The translations under genes and the position numbers were made by a program. From contig JADHVC010000004.1 in NCBI GenBank assembly GCA_016784175.1, positions 1 to 53,851 of the forward strand: a DNA stretch of 53,851 nt. Reading direction: 5' to 3'. Below the pieces are notes generated by a model. That model searched no databases. It had not been told where the DNA came from and saw only the letters and a program-made list of their open reading frames with translations. Positions 8,719 through 17,351 of this stretch are shown here, piece by piece. Source of the DNA: Patescibacteria group bacterium (GTDB lineage Bacteria; Patescibacteriota; Patescibacteriia; Patescibacteriales; BS150m-G62). Each line of letters opens with the position of its first letter. Position 1 is the first letter of the stretch.

Positions 8719-8817
8719 ATGAAAAGAAAATTAATAAAGAAAATTTGGACTGTAGTGAGTGTAATAATAATAATCGCGATGATATTTTTTTCTATTGGGA
8801 TTGGGCTTAGTTTTTAG
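8719..8817 (+). CDS. 32-residue single-pass membrane peptide
   Basis: A small frame starting MKRKLIKKIW, followed by a ~20-residue hydrophobic helix (VVSVIIIIAMIFFSIGIG) and ending LSF. The basic N-terminus predicts the N-in orientation. A GATAAT box (8705-8710) lies 8 bp before the ATG, which suits the leaderless style of this genome. Similar one-helix peptides occur in other CPR genomes in my recollection; the function is unknown. It could be chance, but the promoter position and the basic-then-hydrophobic pattern favour a real gene. Confidence 0.55.
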   Translation: MKRKLIKKIWTVVSVIIIIAMIFFSIGIGLSF

Positions 8818-8921
8818 TGAGGGTAATTTCTAAGTGTTAAGAAGTAAATGTTAAGTATTTGAGGAAAGGTTTTATAGCTGTTCTTAATTTTTAATTCTTA
8901 ATTCTTAATATCATAGGATAT

Positions 8922-10652
8922 ATGTCAAATAGCGAAAAGGTGTGGCAATTAGCACCTCAGGTTAAAGGTACACAAAATAAAAATTATCATTGGGTAGTAT
9001 CGCAAATTTTAAATAATTATGGCTTTAAAACCGCTCAAGAGATTGCTGATTTTTTAGATCTGGATTATGACAAGTTAACTCACGATCCTTTTAAATTTAA
9101 TAATATGCAAAAGGCTGTTGATATGGTCATAAAGCATATTGTGGCGCGCAATAAGATAATGATTTATGGTGATTATGACGCAGATGGTGTTACGGCTTCA
9201 GCAGTTTTAACAGAGACATTGGCTACATTAAAAGGGGAGGTGGATGTATATATTCCAGACAGGGTAACTGAAGGATATGGGTTAAATAAAGAGGCTATTA
9301 GGACTATTATAAAGCAGGGGTTTCGTTTGATTATTACTGTTGATGGAGGAGTGCGATCAAAAGAAGAGGCTGCATTTGCAAGAAGTGAGGGGGTTGATGT
9401 TATAATTACTGATCATCATTTACCACCAGAAGATGAGAAGGATCTACCTGATTGTTTGATTATTAATCCAGCGGTGCATGGTGAAAAATACCCATTTAAG
9501 AAATTGGCTGGTGTTGGTGTAGCTTTTAAATTAGCTAAGGCGGTGATTAGTAAAACAAAATTAAAAGAAGAAGATAAAAAAATATTAGAACATAGAATTT
9601 TAGATCTAGTGGCTATTGGGACTATAACCGATTGTGTGATTCTTCGGGGTGAAAATAGGGTATTAACTCAAAAAGGTTTAGAGTTGATTAATTCTAAGCA
9701 GCAAAGAATCGGTTTGCAGGAATTATTGTTGGTGGCTGGATTTCAAAAAGATCCACGAAATAAAGTAGATGCAGGTAATATTGCTTTTCAAATAGGTCCG
9801 CGCATTAATGCAGCTGGTAGAATTGAAAGAGCCACTACAGCTTTTGAATTGTTAGTAACTCGTGGTCCCTCTGAAGCAAAAACGATTGCACATAGATTGA
9901 ATGAGAGAAATATTGAGCGACAAGAACAGACGCAAATCATTATGGATGAGGTGGAAGCGCAAATTGCTAATAGTCAAAAGGACAATATTATTATAGGGGT
10001 TTGTCCTGCGGATAGTGAATGGAATGAAGGCGTAGTTGGATTGGTGGCAGGCAAAGTAAGTGAAAAATATCATAAACCGGCTTTAATTATTGCTAAAACT
10101 AAAGATGGCTATAAGGGTTCTGGTAGGAGTATTCCAGAATATAATGTCGTTAGCGCTATGGAAAAGGCAGCAAAGTATTTAGAAAGGTTCGGAGGGCATC
10201 CCGCAGCTTGTGGTTTTAGTTTATCTTTTGATAATATTGATGATTTTAAAAGAACAGTAATAGAACATGCTAATGCAAATATTCATGATGAAGATTTAGC
10301 TCCAAAGATTAAAATTGATGTTGAGGTGGAGTTAGATGAAGTTGATTTAGAGTTGGTAGAGCAAATTGAAAAACTTTCACCTTTTGGAATGGGTAATCCA
10401 AGGCCTATTACGGTTAGTAGAAATTTAATTATAGCTGATATTGCTTATATGGGACTAGATTCTCAACATATAAAGTTAAGAGTTACAAATGGTAGGTCTG
10501 GAGTAATATGTGCAATAGGATTTGGTCAGGCTAAACAGTGGGATTTTTTGAAAATGGGGGATAGGGTAGATATTGTGTATTATGCTGAAATTAATGGGTT
10601 TAATGGGAGAAGGGATGTTCAAATGAGAATAATTGATATTAAAAAAAGTTAG
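8922..10652 (+). CDS. recJ: Single-stranded-DNA-specific 5'-3' exonuclease RecJ
   Basis: Degrades 5' single strands in recombination and mismatch/base-excision repair in the cytoplasm. It has 576 residues. DHH-family motifs that bind the metal ions are visible: YGDYDADGVTASA (about 80-93), the strand IITVDGG, and the signature ITDHHLPP (about 163-170). The DHHA1 domain carries the GGHPAACGFSL motif (about 425-435). A C-terminal OB-like domain follows. rnhA starts 2 bp after the stop, so the two are almost certainly co-transcribed. Confidence 0.95.
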   Translation: MSNSEKVWQLAPQVKGTQNKNYHWVVSQILNNYGFKTAQEIADFLDLDYDKLTHDPFKFNNMQKAVDMVIKHIVARNKIMIYGDYDADGVTASAVLTETLATLKGEVDVYIPDRVTEGYGLNKEAIRTIIKQGFRLIITVDGGVRSKEEAAFARSEGVDVIITDHHLPPEDEKDLPDCLIINPAVHGEKYPFKKLAGVGVAFKLAKAVISKTKLKEEDKKILEHRILDLVAIGTITDCVILRGENRVLTQKGLELINSKQQRIGLQELLLVAGFQKDPRNKVDAGNIAFQIGPRINAAGRIERATTAFELLVTRGPSEAKTIAHRLNERNIERQEQTQIIMDEVEAQIANSQKDNIIIGVCPADSEWNEGVVGLVAGKVSEKYHKPALIIAKTKDGYKGSGRSIPEYNVVSAMEKAAKYLERFGGHPAACGFSLSFDNIDDFKRTVIEHANANIHDEDLAPKIKIDVEVELDEVDLELVEQIEKLSPFGMGNPRPITVSRNLIIADIAYMGLDSQHIKLRVTNGRSGVICAIGFGQAKQWDFLKMGDRVDIVYYAEINGFNGRRDVQMRIIDIKKS

Positions 10653-10654
10653 GT

Positions 10655-11056
10655 ATGAAAATAATAATTTATTCTGATGGTGGTGCTAGGGGTAACCCTG
10701 GCCCATCTGGTATAGGAGCTGTTTTGAAAAATGAAGCAGGGGAAATTTTAAAAGAAGTTTCTGAATATATAGGTGTGGCAACAAATAATCAAGCAGAGTA
10801 TAAGGCGATTATTCGAGCTTTAGAAGAAGCCAAAAAAATTGGTGCAATTTTCGTAGAGGCAAATTTGGATAGTGAGCTAGTTGTAAAACAGTTAAATGGA
10901 CAATATAAAGTGAAAAATCCAGGATTGGCTCCGTTTTTTTTGCAAATTTATAATTTAAGACAAAGCTTTGAAAAAATAATTTTTAAGCATATTAGACGAG
11001 AGTTTAACGCAGAGGCTGATAAATTAGCTAATGATGCGATGGATAAAGGGAGGTAA
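10655..11056 (+). CDS. rnhA: Ribonuclease H family protein (RNase HI-like)
   Basis: Predicted to cleave the RNA strand of RNA/DNA hybrids. The 133-residue protein starts with the strand and first catalytic Asp in IYSDGGARGNPGPSGIG. NNQAEYKAI supplies the catalytic Glu, LDSELVV the second Asp, and FNAEADKLAN the last acidic position. It lacks the basic protrusion of E. coli RNase HI and resembles the shorter prokaryotic type (as in RNase HI of archaea and of some Gram-positives). It lies 2 bp downstream of recJ, and both probably act in DNA repair or R-loop removal. Confidence 0.9.
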   Translation: MKIIIYSDGGARGNPGPSGIGAVLKNEAGEILKEVSEYIGVATNNQAEYKAIIRALEEAKKIGAIFVEANLDSELVVKQLNGQYKVKNPGLAPFFLQIYNLRQSFEKIIFKHIRREFNAEADKLANDAMDKGR

Positions 11057-11095
11057 CATTATATTCTATTACATTTAATGTAAGTTGTTTCTATA

Positions 11096-11179
11096 TTGAT
11101 ATAGTTAAATAAATAATGTATATTAATGGTGAGCATGAAGTGTAGTATGCTTACTTTATTTGTTCTTTAATAATTAATA
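11096..11179 (+). promoter_or_regulatory. Promoter, leader hairpin and boxA-like site
   Basis: TTGATA (11096-11101), a 17-bp spacer and TATATT (11119-11124). The transcript would begin near 11131 and carry a hairpin GTGAGCAT/ATGCTTAC (about 11128-11153, one G-U pair). Next comes TGTTCTTTAATAATTAATA (11161-11179), almost the same as the boxA-like motif at 5101-5118 and at a similar distance from the ATG. Confidence 0.6.
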
Positions 11180-11198
11180 TACGAGAGGAGTGACAACA

Positions 11199-12731
11199 AT
11201 GGATGTGGATCTTGAAGGTCGTACTACTTTGGTAATTCCACCAATCGAGGATAAAGAAGCTGGGAGAGTGAAATTTTTGAGTGTTCATGAAATGAAGCTT
11301 GCATGGAGCCGAGTTGGTAGTGGGGATAATTATAAAGCTTCTTTGCCATTGGAAGTTATATATAATGATTTGAAAGAGAAGGATAATATGAAAGATGCTT
11401 TATTTTTTTGGAACTTTTTGCGAGTTATGGACGATGAAGTCAAAGTAAGTATCGCGGTGCGCAGAGAGTTCCTTGAAGGATTTATTGATCATCCAAATGA
11501 ATATATCAGTACTGTCGCGATGGTAGAGTTTTTACCAACTAGTATTTGGCGAAAGCTTCTGTGGGATAATAATATCGACTTTATGAGCTTTGAGAGCTTT
11601 CTGCGTAGATTGAAAGATGGTCAGAGGGGTGCAATCGAGCAGGCCTATAACGCTGTTTTAAGTAAATTCGGAATAAGTACTTCTGAAATTTTATTGCCGG
11701 TTGATCAATGTGTGCAAAAGCATAGATGGCAAAATGAACTATGTTATAGAATTCTTTTCGAAGAGTTAAGTCCAAAAGAGCGTTATATGCAAAAGGCCGC
11801 TTGGGTATCAAATTTGTTTGGGATGGACTTTGGTTCTAACCGTTATCCAAAGGGAATATGCAATGACTTTGAGCGAGATGGTACTAGCCATTCTTACTTT
11901 TTGTCAATAAAGGATGGTCAAGATGACTTTGTTGTTCGGCAAGAGCATGGTGGAGTATATTGGTGGCTGTATCAAAAAGTTAGGTCAAATTATTCTTGGA
12001 ATCGGGATGTAAAAGTTGAGCTTGAAAAGCATATTTGCCCTGGTTTTTGGTTGACAATGATAGCTCACTTTTTGTTTTGGATAGTGTCGCCAGTGTGCTT
12101 GTTGGTTTCTTTTGCTGTGTCGTATCAGCAAATAGAAGTTGTGCATTCTATCTTTCCATATACTGTTGCGATACTGGCACTTATTACCCCAGCTTGGATA
12201 ATTATTGCGCTTATAAATGGATTCTTTAGGTTGGTGGATTCAATGATTGATGATACACTTGAAAATAAAATAAATTTCAGAGTGTTGCAAAGTATTGCGA
12301 TATTTATAGTTTTGATTTTTACTGGTTATATAGGTGATGCTTGGTTATTGCCACTTCTCGGTATTGTTAGTGGTGTTATTTGGAACGCACTTGATATTTT
12401 TCATGAAGCTCATGTTTTGGTTTATGGTGGGGTAATAAATGCAATAATTGTAGAGGTTACTATGCTTGGATTTATTGGGTATACAGCTAAATTTCGAGTC
12501 GTGGAAAAAAAGTTTCCGCGATTTAGTGATTATCCAAAGTACCTGTTGGTAGTATTTTCTTATGTGGCTTGTTTAGTCCTAATGACTACATATGATGAAT
12601 ATGCGGTTGATGTTTTCATGGTGATTATTGGTTTATCCTCTTTGGTTCTTGAGCTTGCGGAGACTTTCAAATTGTTTGTACTGTCTATTGGCTTTGGATG
12701 GGTGTGGTTTTTAATGGCTTGTTGGATATGA
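11199..12731 (+). CDS. Polytopic membrane protein with large cytosolic N-terminal domain, unknown
   Basis: Not recognised. I take the ATG at 11199 (510 residues), which lies 8 nt after a strong GAGAGGAG ribosome-binding site; the GTG at 11190 overlaps that site. Residues 1-275 are soluble and rich in charged and aromatic residues, with no family motif I can name. Residues ~280-510 contain about seven hydrophobic segments (for example FWIVSPVCLLVSFAVSY, SIAIFIVLIFTGYIG and FMVIIGLSSLVLEL). Its codon use is less AT-biased than that of its neighbours, and it has a full promoter, leader hairpin and SD, unlike the leaderless core genes. This suggests an accessory or well-expressed surface-related gene. 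It stands alone between rnhA and the dcw cluster. Confidence 0.75.
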   Translation: MDVDLEGRTTLVIPPIEDKEAGRVKFLSVHEMKLAWSRVGSGDNYKASLPLEVIYNDLKEKDNMKDALFFWNFLRVMDDEVKVSIAVRREFLEGFIDHPNEYISTVAMVEFLPTSIWRKLLWDNNIDFMSFESFLRRLKDGQRGAIEQAYNAVLSKFGISTSEILLPVDQCVQKHRWQNELCYRILFEELSPKERYMQKAAWVSNLFGMDFGSNRYPKGICNDFERDGTSHSYFLSIKDGQDDFVVRQEHGGVYWWLYQKVRSNYSWNRDVKVELEKHICPGFWLTMIAHFLFWIVSPVCLLVSFAVSYQQIEVVHSIFPYTVAILALITPAWIIIALINGFFRLVDSMIDDTLENKINFRVLQSIAIFIVLIFTGYIGDAWLLPLLGIVSGVIWNALDIFHEAHVLVYGGVINAIIVEVTMLGFIGYTAKFRVVEKKFPRFSDYPKYLLVVFSYVACLVLMTTYDEYAVDVFMVIIGLSSLVLELAETFKLFVLSIGFGWVWFLMACWI

Positions 12732-12763
12732 TATTGTTTAAATTGATTAGTTTTTTTCCACTG

Positions 12764-12786
12764 AGCGTGATAAGTTGACGCTTTTT
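12764..12786 (+). terminator. Weak terminator
   Basis: AGCGT/ACGCT with a 9-nt loop and a short T run. Confidence 0.5.
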
Positions 12787-13317
12787 ATAATGTTAGTTAG
12801 AAAGTCTAACGGGCGTACATGGTGGTATATATATCCTTAGAGAGAGCGTTTGAGAAGATTGCCTTATGTTTTGTCTGTAAGAATGACAGAGCTTATGCAC
12901 CAGGGAAAAAAGTTTAATGCAGTAAAGAATATTGCTCGTACAGAAATAAAAAGAAGAAATGAACAGGACAAAAAAAATTGGTAGAATAGTAAATGTTTTT
13001 TTTATTTTGATGTCGAAGTTCTTCCAATCAGGATATTTCAAGTTATAAAAGAGTTTTTTGGCTTTGTAGGCTTGATTAACAAAGTCTGTCCATTGATGAT
13101 TCAATCAAAAGTGTTGGATTTCAAATAAGTAAAAAAAATAATTACTGTGTTTAGTTCGGTAACACTAAATGCAAGTTAAGATCTATCAAGACTATTAAGA
13201 CCTAGTGATAATTTCAAAGGGTCTTTTTTTATTTGTGCATTTCCTGTTGAAAAGTTATTTAGATACTTTAAATATCATCTAGTATTAGCTATATTATAAT
13301 ATTTGTTAATAGTTATG
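12787..13317. other. 530-bp non-coding or degenerate stretch
   Basis: No convincing gene. A plus-strand frame ending about 12981 would give a basic tail (MHQGKKFNAVKNIARTEIK), preceded by a stop after a 16-codon frame (MLVRKSNGRTWWYIYP). This looks like a broken small gene, but I cannot name a family. A minus-strand frame of ~100 codons across the same DNA has no recognisable features and is probably spurious. A terminator-like hairpin lies at 13197-13230. Confidence 0.4.
13197..13230 (+). terminator. Terminator-like hairpin upstream of the dcw cluster
   Basis: AAGACC pairs with GGTCTT across a 16-nt loop and is followed by a run of T. It insulates the mraZ promoter. Confidence 0.5.
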
Positions 13318-13371
13318 TTGAATAATGGGAGCAGGTGGGGTATAATAGTTACAGATTGGGGAGAAGTGGGG
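13318..13371 (+). promoter_or_regulatory. mraZ promoter with four MraZ boxes
   Basis: TTGAAT (13318-13323), a 17-bp spacer and TATAAT (13341-13346). TGGGA (13326-13330) and TGGGG (13336-13340) sit in the spacer, exactly 5 bp apart. TGGGG (13357-13361) and TGGGG (13367-13371) sit just after the predicted start, again 5 bp apart. Direct TGGGN repeats with 5-bp spacers are the known MraZ operator, so the cluster should be autoregulated. Confidence 0.85.
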
Positions 13372-13398
13372 AGGATTAATTAATTAAGGAATTTAATT

Positions 13399-13833
13399 AT
13401 GTTTATTGGTGAGTATGCTCATAACTTAGATGACAAGGGTAGGTTGGCGATCCCAGCTAAGTTTAGGATGCTACTTGATAATGGAGCAGTGATTACTCGC
13501 AGTTTGGACAATAAGTGCCTAACTCTTTATCCAAGGAAGAAGTGGGAGGAGATTGCAGAAAAATTAGCTAATATTCCAATCGGTCAGTCTAGTGCTAGAG
13601 CTTTTGCTCGTATAATATTGTCGGGTGCAACCGATGTAGAATTCGATAAACAAGGGAGGGTAAATTTACCAACATATTTACTGAAGTTTGCAAAGTTTGA
13701 GAAAAAGGCTATAGTAACTGGTCAATATGATAAAATTGAAATTTGGTCAGATGATGCTTGGAATGAATATGCTGAGTCAGCAGAAATATCTAGTGATAAG
13801 GTAGCGGAGGGATTAGCCGCCTTGGGTTTATAA
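13399..13833 (+). CDS. mraZ: Transcriptional regulator MraZ
   Basis: First gene of the division and cell-wall cluster; a ring-forming AbrB-like DNA-binding protein that represses its own operon. Its 144 residues hold the two tandem SpoVT/AbrB-type halves, each with a D-x-K/Q-GR motif: NLDDKGRLAIPAKFR near residue 10 and EFDKQGRVNLPTYLL near residue 80. An AAGGA sequence lies ~9 bp before the ATG. rsmH begins 14 bp after the stop. The boxes in its own promoter make autoregulation very likely. Confidence 0.95.
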   Translation: MFIGEYAHNLDDKGRLAIPAKFRMLLDNGAVITRSLDNKCLTLYPRKKWEEIAEKLANIPIGQSSARAFARIILSGATDVEFDKQGRVNLPTYLLKFAKFEKKAIVTGQYDKIEIWSDDAWNEYAESAEISSDKVAEGLAALGL

Positions 13834-13847
13834 ATGATTTTGAAAAA

Positions 13848-14798
13848 ATGGAATACAAACACATTCCTGTGATGCTTGCAGAAGTAATTGAATATTTAAA
13901 AGTGAGGGTTGGTGGTTTTTACATTGATTGCACTTTGGGTGGTGGTGGATATACTAAAGCAATTGCCAGTATAGTGGGGGAAAATGGAAAAGTATTCGCT
14001 GTTGATGTAGATGCGCTTGCCATTAAAAATCAAAAATCAATAATTAAAAGTGCTGGCCTAAAGAATATAGAATTGATCCAGGGGAATTTTAAAGATTTAA
14101 AAAAGATTATCAAAGAAAAGAATAAAAAGAACTTGAAGTTTAATGGTGTAGTGCTAGATTTGGGATTGTCGAGTGCGCAACTAGATGATAGGAATCGAGG
14201 AATATCTTTTAAATATTTGAATGCGCCTTTAGATATGGCATTTGGTGATAGTGGTGATGGTGTTACGGAAGATATTATAAATTATTATTCTGAGCGCGAT
14301 CTTGAAAGAATTATTAAAGAATATGGGGAAGAAAGATTTGCACGGCGTATAGCTGGGAATATTGCAAAGGAAAGAGTTAAAACTCCAATTAAGACTGTGG
14401 GTGATCTAGTTGAAATAATTAATTTTTCAATTCCAAAAAGATTTCAAACGAAGAATATTAGTCCAGCTACTCGTACATTTCAAGCTTTACGAATAGAGAC
14501 CAATAAAGAACTTGAAAGCTTGAAGTTAGTATTACCACAGGCAGTTAAATTGCTAAAAAAAGGTGGTAAGTTAGTTGTTGTTTCGTATCATAGTCTTGAA
14601 GATAAAATAGTAAAAAATTATTTCAAAGATCAAAGTAAAGAGTGTATTTGCTTAAAAGAGGTAATAGTTTGTGATTGTAATTATTTACCAGATTTAAAAA
14701 TATTAACTAAAAAACCAATTGCTCCAACAGCGATTGAGATAAATATAAATAACAGAGCAAGAAGTGCAAAAATGCGCGTTGCTGAAAAAATAAAATAA
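13848..14798 (+). CDS. rsmH: 16S rRNA (cytosine1402-N4)-methyltransferase
   Basis: Methylates C1402 of 16S rRNA in the decoding centre using S-adenosylmethionine. At 316 residues it is of normal length. Family signatures are the start HIPVMLAEVIEYL, the SAM-binding YIDCTLGGGGYT, VLDLGLSSAQLDD, the ATRTFQALRIETNKEL helix and VVSYHSLEDKIVKNYF. It keeps its usual place directly after mraZ. The ftsL-like gene begins 2 bp after the stop, so translation is probably coupled. Confidence 0.96.
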   Translation: MEYKHIPVMLAEVIEYLKVRVGGFYIDCTLGGGGYTKAIASIVGENGKVFAVDVDALAIKNQKSIIKSAGLKNIELIQGNFKDLKKIIKEKNKKNLKFNGVVLDLGLSSAQLDDRNRGISFKYLNAPLDMAFGDSGDGVTEDIINYYSERDLERIIKEYGEERFARRIAGNIAKERVKTPIKTVGDLVEIINFSIPKRFQTKNISPATRTFQALRIETNKELESLKLVLPQAVKLLKKGGKLVVVSYHSLEDKIVKNYFKDQSKECICLKEVIVCDCNYLPDLKILTKKPIAPTAIEININNRARSAKMRVAEKIK

Positions 14799-14800
14799 AT

Positions 14801-15124
14801 ATGCGAACCATTCCAAATATAAGTAATTTTAAGGTCTATTTAAATTTTAATATTTTAAATAATATATTATTTATAGCAATGTTGTTTCTTGGTGTATACT
14901 CAGTAACAACTATTAATGACTTAGCAATAAAAGGTTATGCTATTACTGAGTTGCAAAAGGAGTTGAACGATTTGAAAAATGAAAAAAATGTTTTAGGTTT
15001 AAAAGTGGCACATTTGAGATCTTATGACTACTTGAATGGTGAGATTACTGATTTAAATTTTGTTGTGGCTAATAATATAGAATATATAAAAATCGAAGAT
15101 CGTGAAGTTGTGGCAAGAAAATAA
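14801..15124 (+). CDS. ftsL: FtsL-like division protein
   Basis: Small (107 residues) bitopic protein: a short cytosolic N-terminus, one hydrophobic helix (about 22-42, ILFIAMLFLGVYSV) and a heptad-rich outside segment (ITELQKELNDLKNEKNVLGLKVAHL) able to form the FtsL/FtsB coiled coil. Sequence alone is weak for this family. The assignment rests on topology and on its position between rsmH and the transpeptidase, where ftsL is normally found. It would recruit or activate the septal peptidoglycan synthase. Confidence 0.7.
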   Translation: MRTIPNISNFKVYLNFNILNNILFIAMLFLGVYSVTTINDLAIKGYAITELQKELNDLKNEKNVLGLKVAHLRSYDYLNGEITDLNFVVANNIEYIKIEDREVVARK

Positions 15125-15143
15125 TTTAATTAATCATATATAA

Positions 15144-17282
15144 ATGTCTTGGAGAGTACATGAAAGAAGTAAATCGAATGATGATAATCGCATAAATGTT
15201 ATTTTGGCGATTATTTTTTTATTGGGTACATCAATAATATATAGGCTCTATGGCTTGCAAATCATAGAACATGATTTTTATCTTGCAAAAGCTAGTTCTC
15301 AACATAAAAGTGAGAATTTATTAATTCCAGAAAGAGGTAAAATTTTAATAGAAGATAATACGGGAGGAGTAGAGAATCTATATCCTATTGCGACGAATAA
15401 AGATTTTGCATTTTTATATATTGTGCCAAAGGATATTCGCAAGCCTCAAATGATCGCAGAGACTTTTTATAAATATTTCAATGAAAAGGATATTATAGAA
15501 GAGGTGGATAAAATGTATGAAGAAATTGATAAAGAAAGATTAGAGCGTGACTTAGTTCACGTTCAGACTTTGCCAGTTGAAGAGCAAGCCGTAAAGAGAG
15601 TTGAGATTACTGAAAATCATAACAAAACAATGCTAGAGTCTGAATTTATTGAATTTAGAAAGTTAAAAAAGGAGTCAGAAATAAATGTTAGAAAGGATGT
15701 GATATTAACTCAATATTTGGCAAAGATTACGAAACAAAATGATCCATATGAACCAATTGAGCCAAAGGTTGATGACGACACATTGTTGCATTTATATTTT
15801 GAATTAATAAAAGAAACTGATAAGTCAAAGTTATTTTATTATGAGCCAAATTTATCAAATTCTGAGGTAGATACTTTACTTGAGGGTCTGACTGTCGATA
15901 GTCTAAGTATAAAAAATGACACTATCATAGCTAGGTGTTCTGATGGAGTGAATCGTAGAATAGTTTTGGAAGGGATAGCGTTTTTTTTGAAAATGCATAG
16001 GTATTATCCAGAAAATAATATTGGTTCACATATGCTTGGTTTTGTAAGGAAGGAAGAAAATACACAGATAGGGAAATATGGACTTGAGGGTTTTTTTGAT
16101 GATGAATTATCAGGCGTTTTTGGCTCAGCAGAAGTTGATAAGGGTGCTCGTGGAGAATTGATAGTGATTAATGATATGGAGTATAAAAAGGCTAAGAATG
16201 GGAGTGATTTAGTGCTAACGATAAACAGAACGATCCAGTATGCAATTTGCAACATGCTTGATGTGGCAGCTGAAAAGCATCAAGCAGATAGTGCGGCAGT
16301 AATTATAATGAATCCAGAAACGGGCGAAATTGTTTCTATGTGCTCATGGTTAGATTATGATCCTAATAACTATAAAGATGTGGAGGATATTGCTGTTTTT
16401 AATAATCCTATAATATTTAATGCATATGAGCCCGGATCTGTTTTTAAGACTTTCACTATAGCTGCAGCGATCGATAGAGATAAAATTACGCCAGATACAA
16501 CGTATGTTGATAAAGGTTATATTATGGTTGATGGATGGCCAAAGCCGATTAAGAATTCAGATTATTCCACAGTAGGTGGTCATGGTTTAGTGGATATGAA
16601 TACCGTTTTAGAGGCGTCATTAAATACGGGATCAATTTTTGCTATGAAGCAGGTTAGTGCCAATGTGTTTGCAGACTATGTACGAAAGTTTGGGTTTGGC
16701 GAAAAAACTGGTATAGAATTAAACGGAGAAGTTAGTGGAAATTTGGGGGAGATAGCAGGTGATAGGATATATGATATTTACGCAGCCACTGCTTCTTTTG
16801 GGCAAGGTATTATGACAACTCCACTACAGTTAGCCAGTGCTTTTGGCGCAATAGCTAATAAAGGTATACTTATGAAGCCATATGTAGTAAAAAAGATAGT
16901 TGATGCAGATGGGGTTGAAACGGAAATTAATCCAAAAGTGATTCGAAGAGTTATTTCGGAAAAGACGGCAGCTTTAGTTGGCGGGATGTTGGCAAATGTT
17001 GTTGAAAGTGGGCATGCTAAGTTAGCCGCGGTTAAAGGTTATTGGGTGGGTGGTAAAACCGGTACTGCACAAGTAGCATCAAAAACCAATAGAGGCTATG
17101 GAGAAGAGACAATCCATACATTTATTGGTTATGCTCCAATAGAAAATCCGAAATTTGTTATGTTGGTAAGAATTGATAATCCAAAGGACCAAGTTTATTC
17201 AGCTGGCTCAGCTGCACCTTTGTTTGGTAAGATGTCTGAGTATTTATTAGACTATTGGCAAGTACCAAGAGAGAGAAAGTAA
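15144..17282 (+). CDS. ftsI: Peptidoglycan D,D-transpeptidase (FtsI/PBP2-type penicillin-binding protein)
   Basis: Cross-links peptidoglycan at the septum. It is a membrane-anchored protein of 712 residues with one N-terminal helix (about 18-40). A long, charged dimerisation region follows (about 60-330), larger than in E. coli FtsI, including a Lys/Glu-rich stretch near 115-190. The transpeptidase domain has the nucleophile Ser432 in PGSVFK, SLN at 492-494 and KTG beginning at Lys638 (GGKTGTAQVA). Its place between ftsL and murF supports a septal role (FtsI rather than the elongation PBP). No PASTA domains are seen. Confidence 0.9.
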   Translation: MSWRVHERSKSNDDNRINVILAIIFLLGTSIIYRLYGLQIIEHDFYLAKASSQHKSENLLIPERGKILIEDNTGGVENLYPIATNKDFAFLYIVPKDIRKPQMIAETFYKYFNEKDIIEEVDKMYEEIDKERLERDLVHVQTLPVEEQAVKRVEITENHNKTMLESEFIEFRKLKKESEINVRKDVILTQYLAKITKQNDPYEPIEPKVDDDTLLHLYFELIKETDKSKLFYYEPNLSNSEVDTLLEGLTVDSLSIKNDTIIARCSDGVNRRIVLEGIAFFLKMHRYYPENNIGSHMLGFVRKEENTQIGKYGLEGFFDDELSGVFGSAEVDKGARGELIVINDMEYKKAKNGSDLVLTINRTIQYAICNMLDVAAEKHQADSAAVIIMNPETGEIVSMCSWLDYDPNNYKDVEDIAVFNNPIIFNAYEPGSVFKTFTIAAAIDRDKITPDTTYVDKGYIMVDGWPKPIKNSDYSTVGGHGLVDMNTVLEASLNTGSIFAMKQVSANVFADYVRKFGFGEKTGIELNGEVSGNLGEIAGDRIYDIYAATASFGQGIMTTPLQLASAFGAIANKGILMKPYVVKKIVDADGVETEINPKVIRRVISEKTAALVGGMLANVVESGHAKLAAVKGYWVGGKTGTAQVASKTNRGYGEETIHTFIGYAPIENPKFVMLVRIDNPKDQVYSAGSAAPLFGKMSEYLLDYWQVPRERK

Positions 17283-17351
17283 TTTTTAAAAGTCATTTAG
17301 TCCTCGGACGCAATAAATTAAAATGTGTTCCAGAAAAATTATCTATATACT

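Noticed and set aside
12793-13104. 103-residue minus-strand frame
   Set aside because: No SD or promoter, unusual composition and no motif; it lies in a degenerate stretch and overlaps plus-strand fragments that look equally broken.
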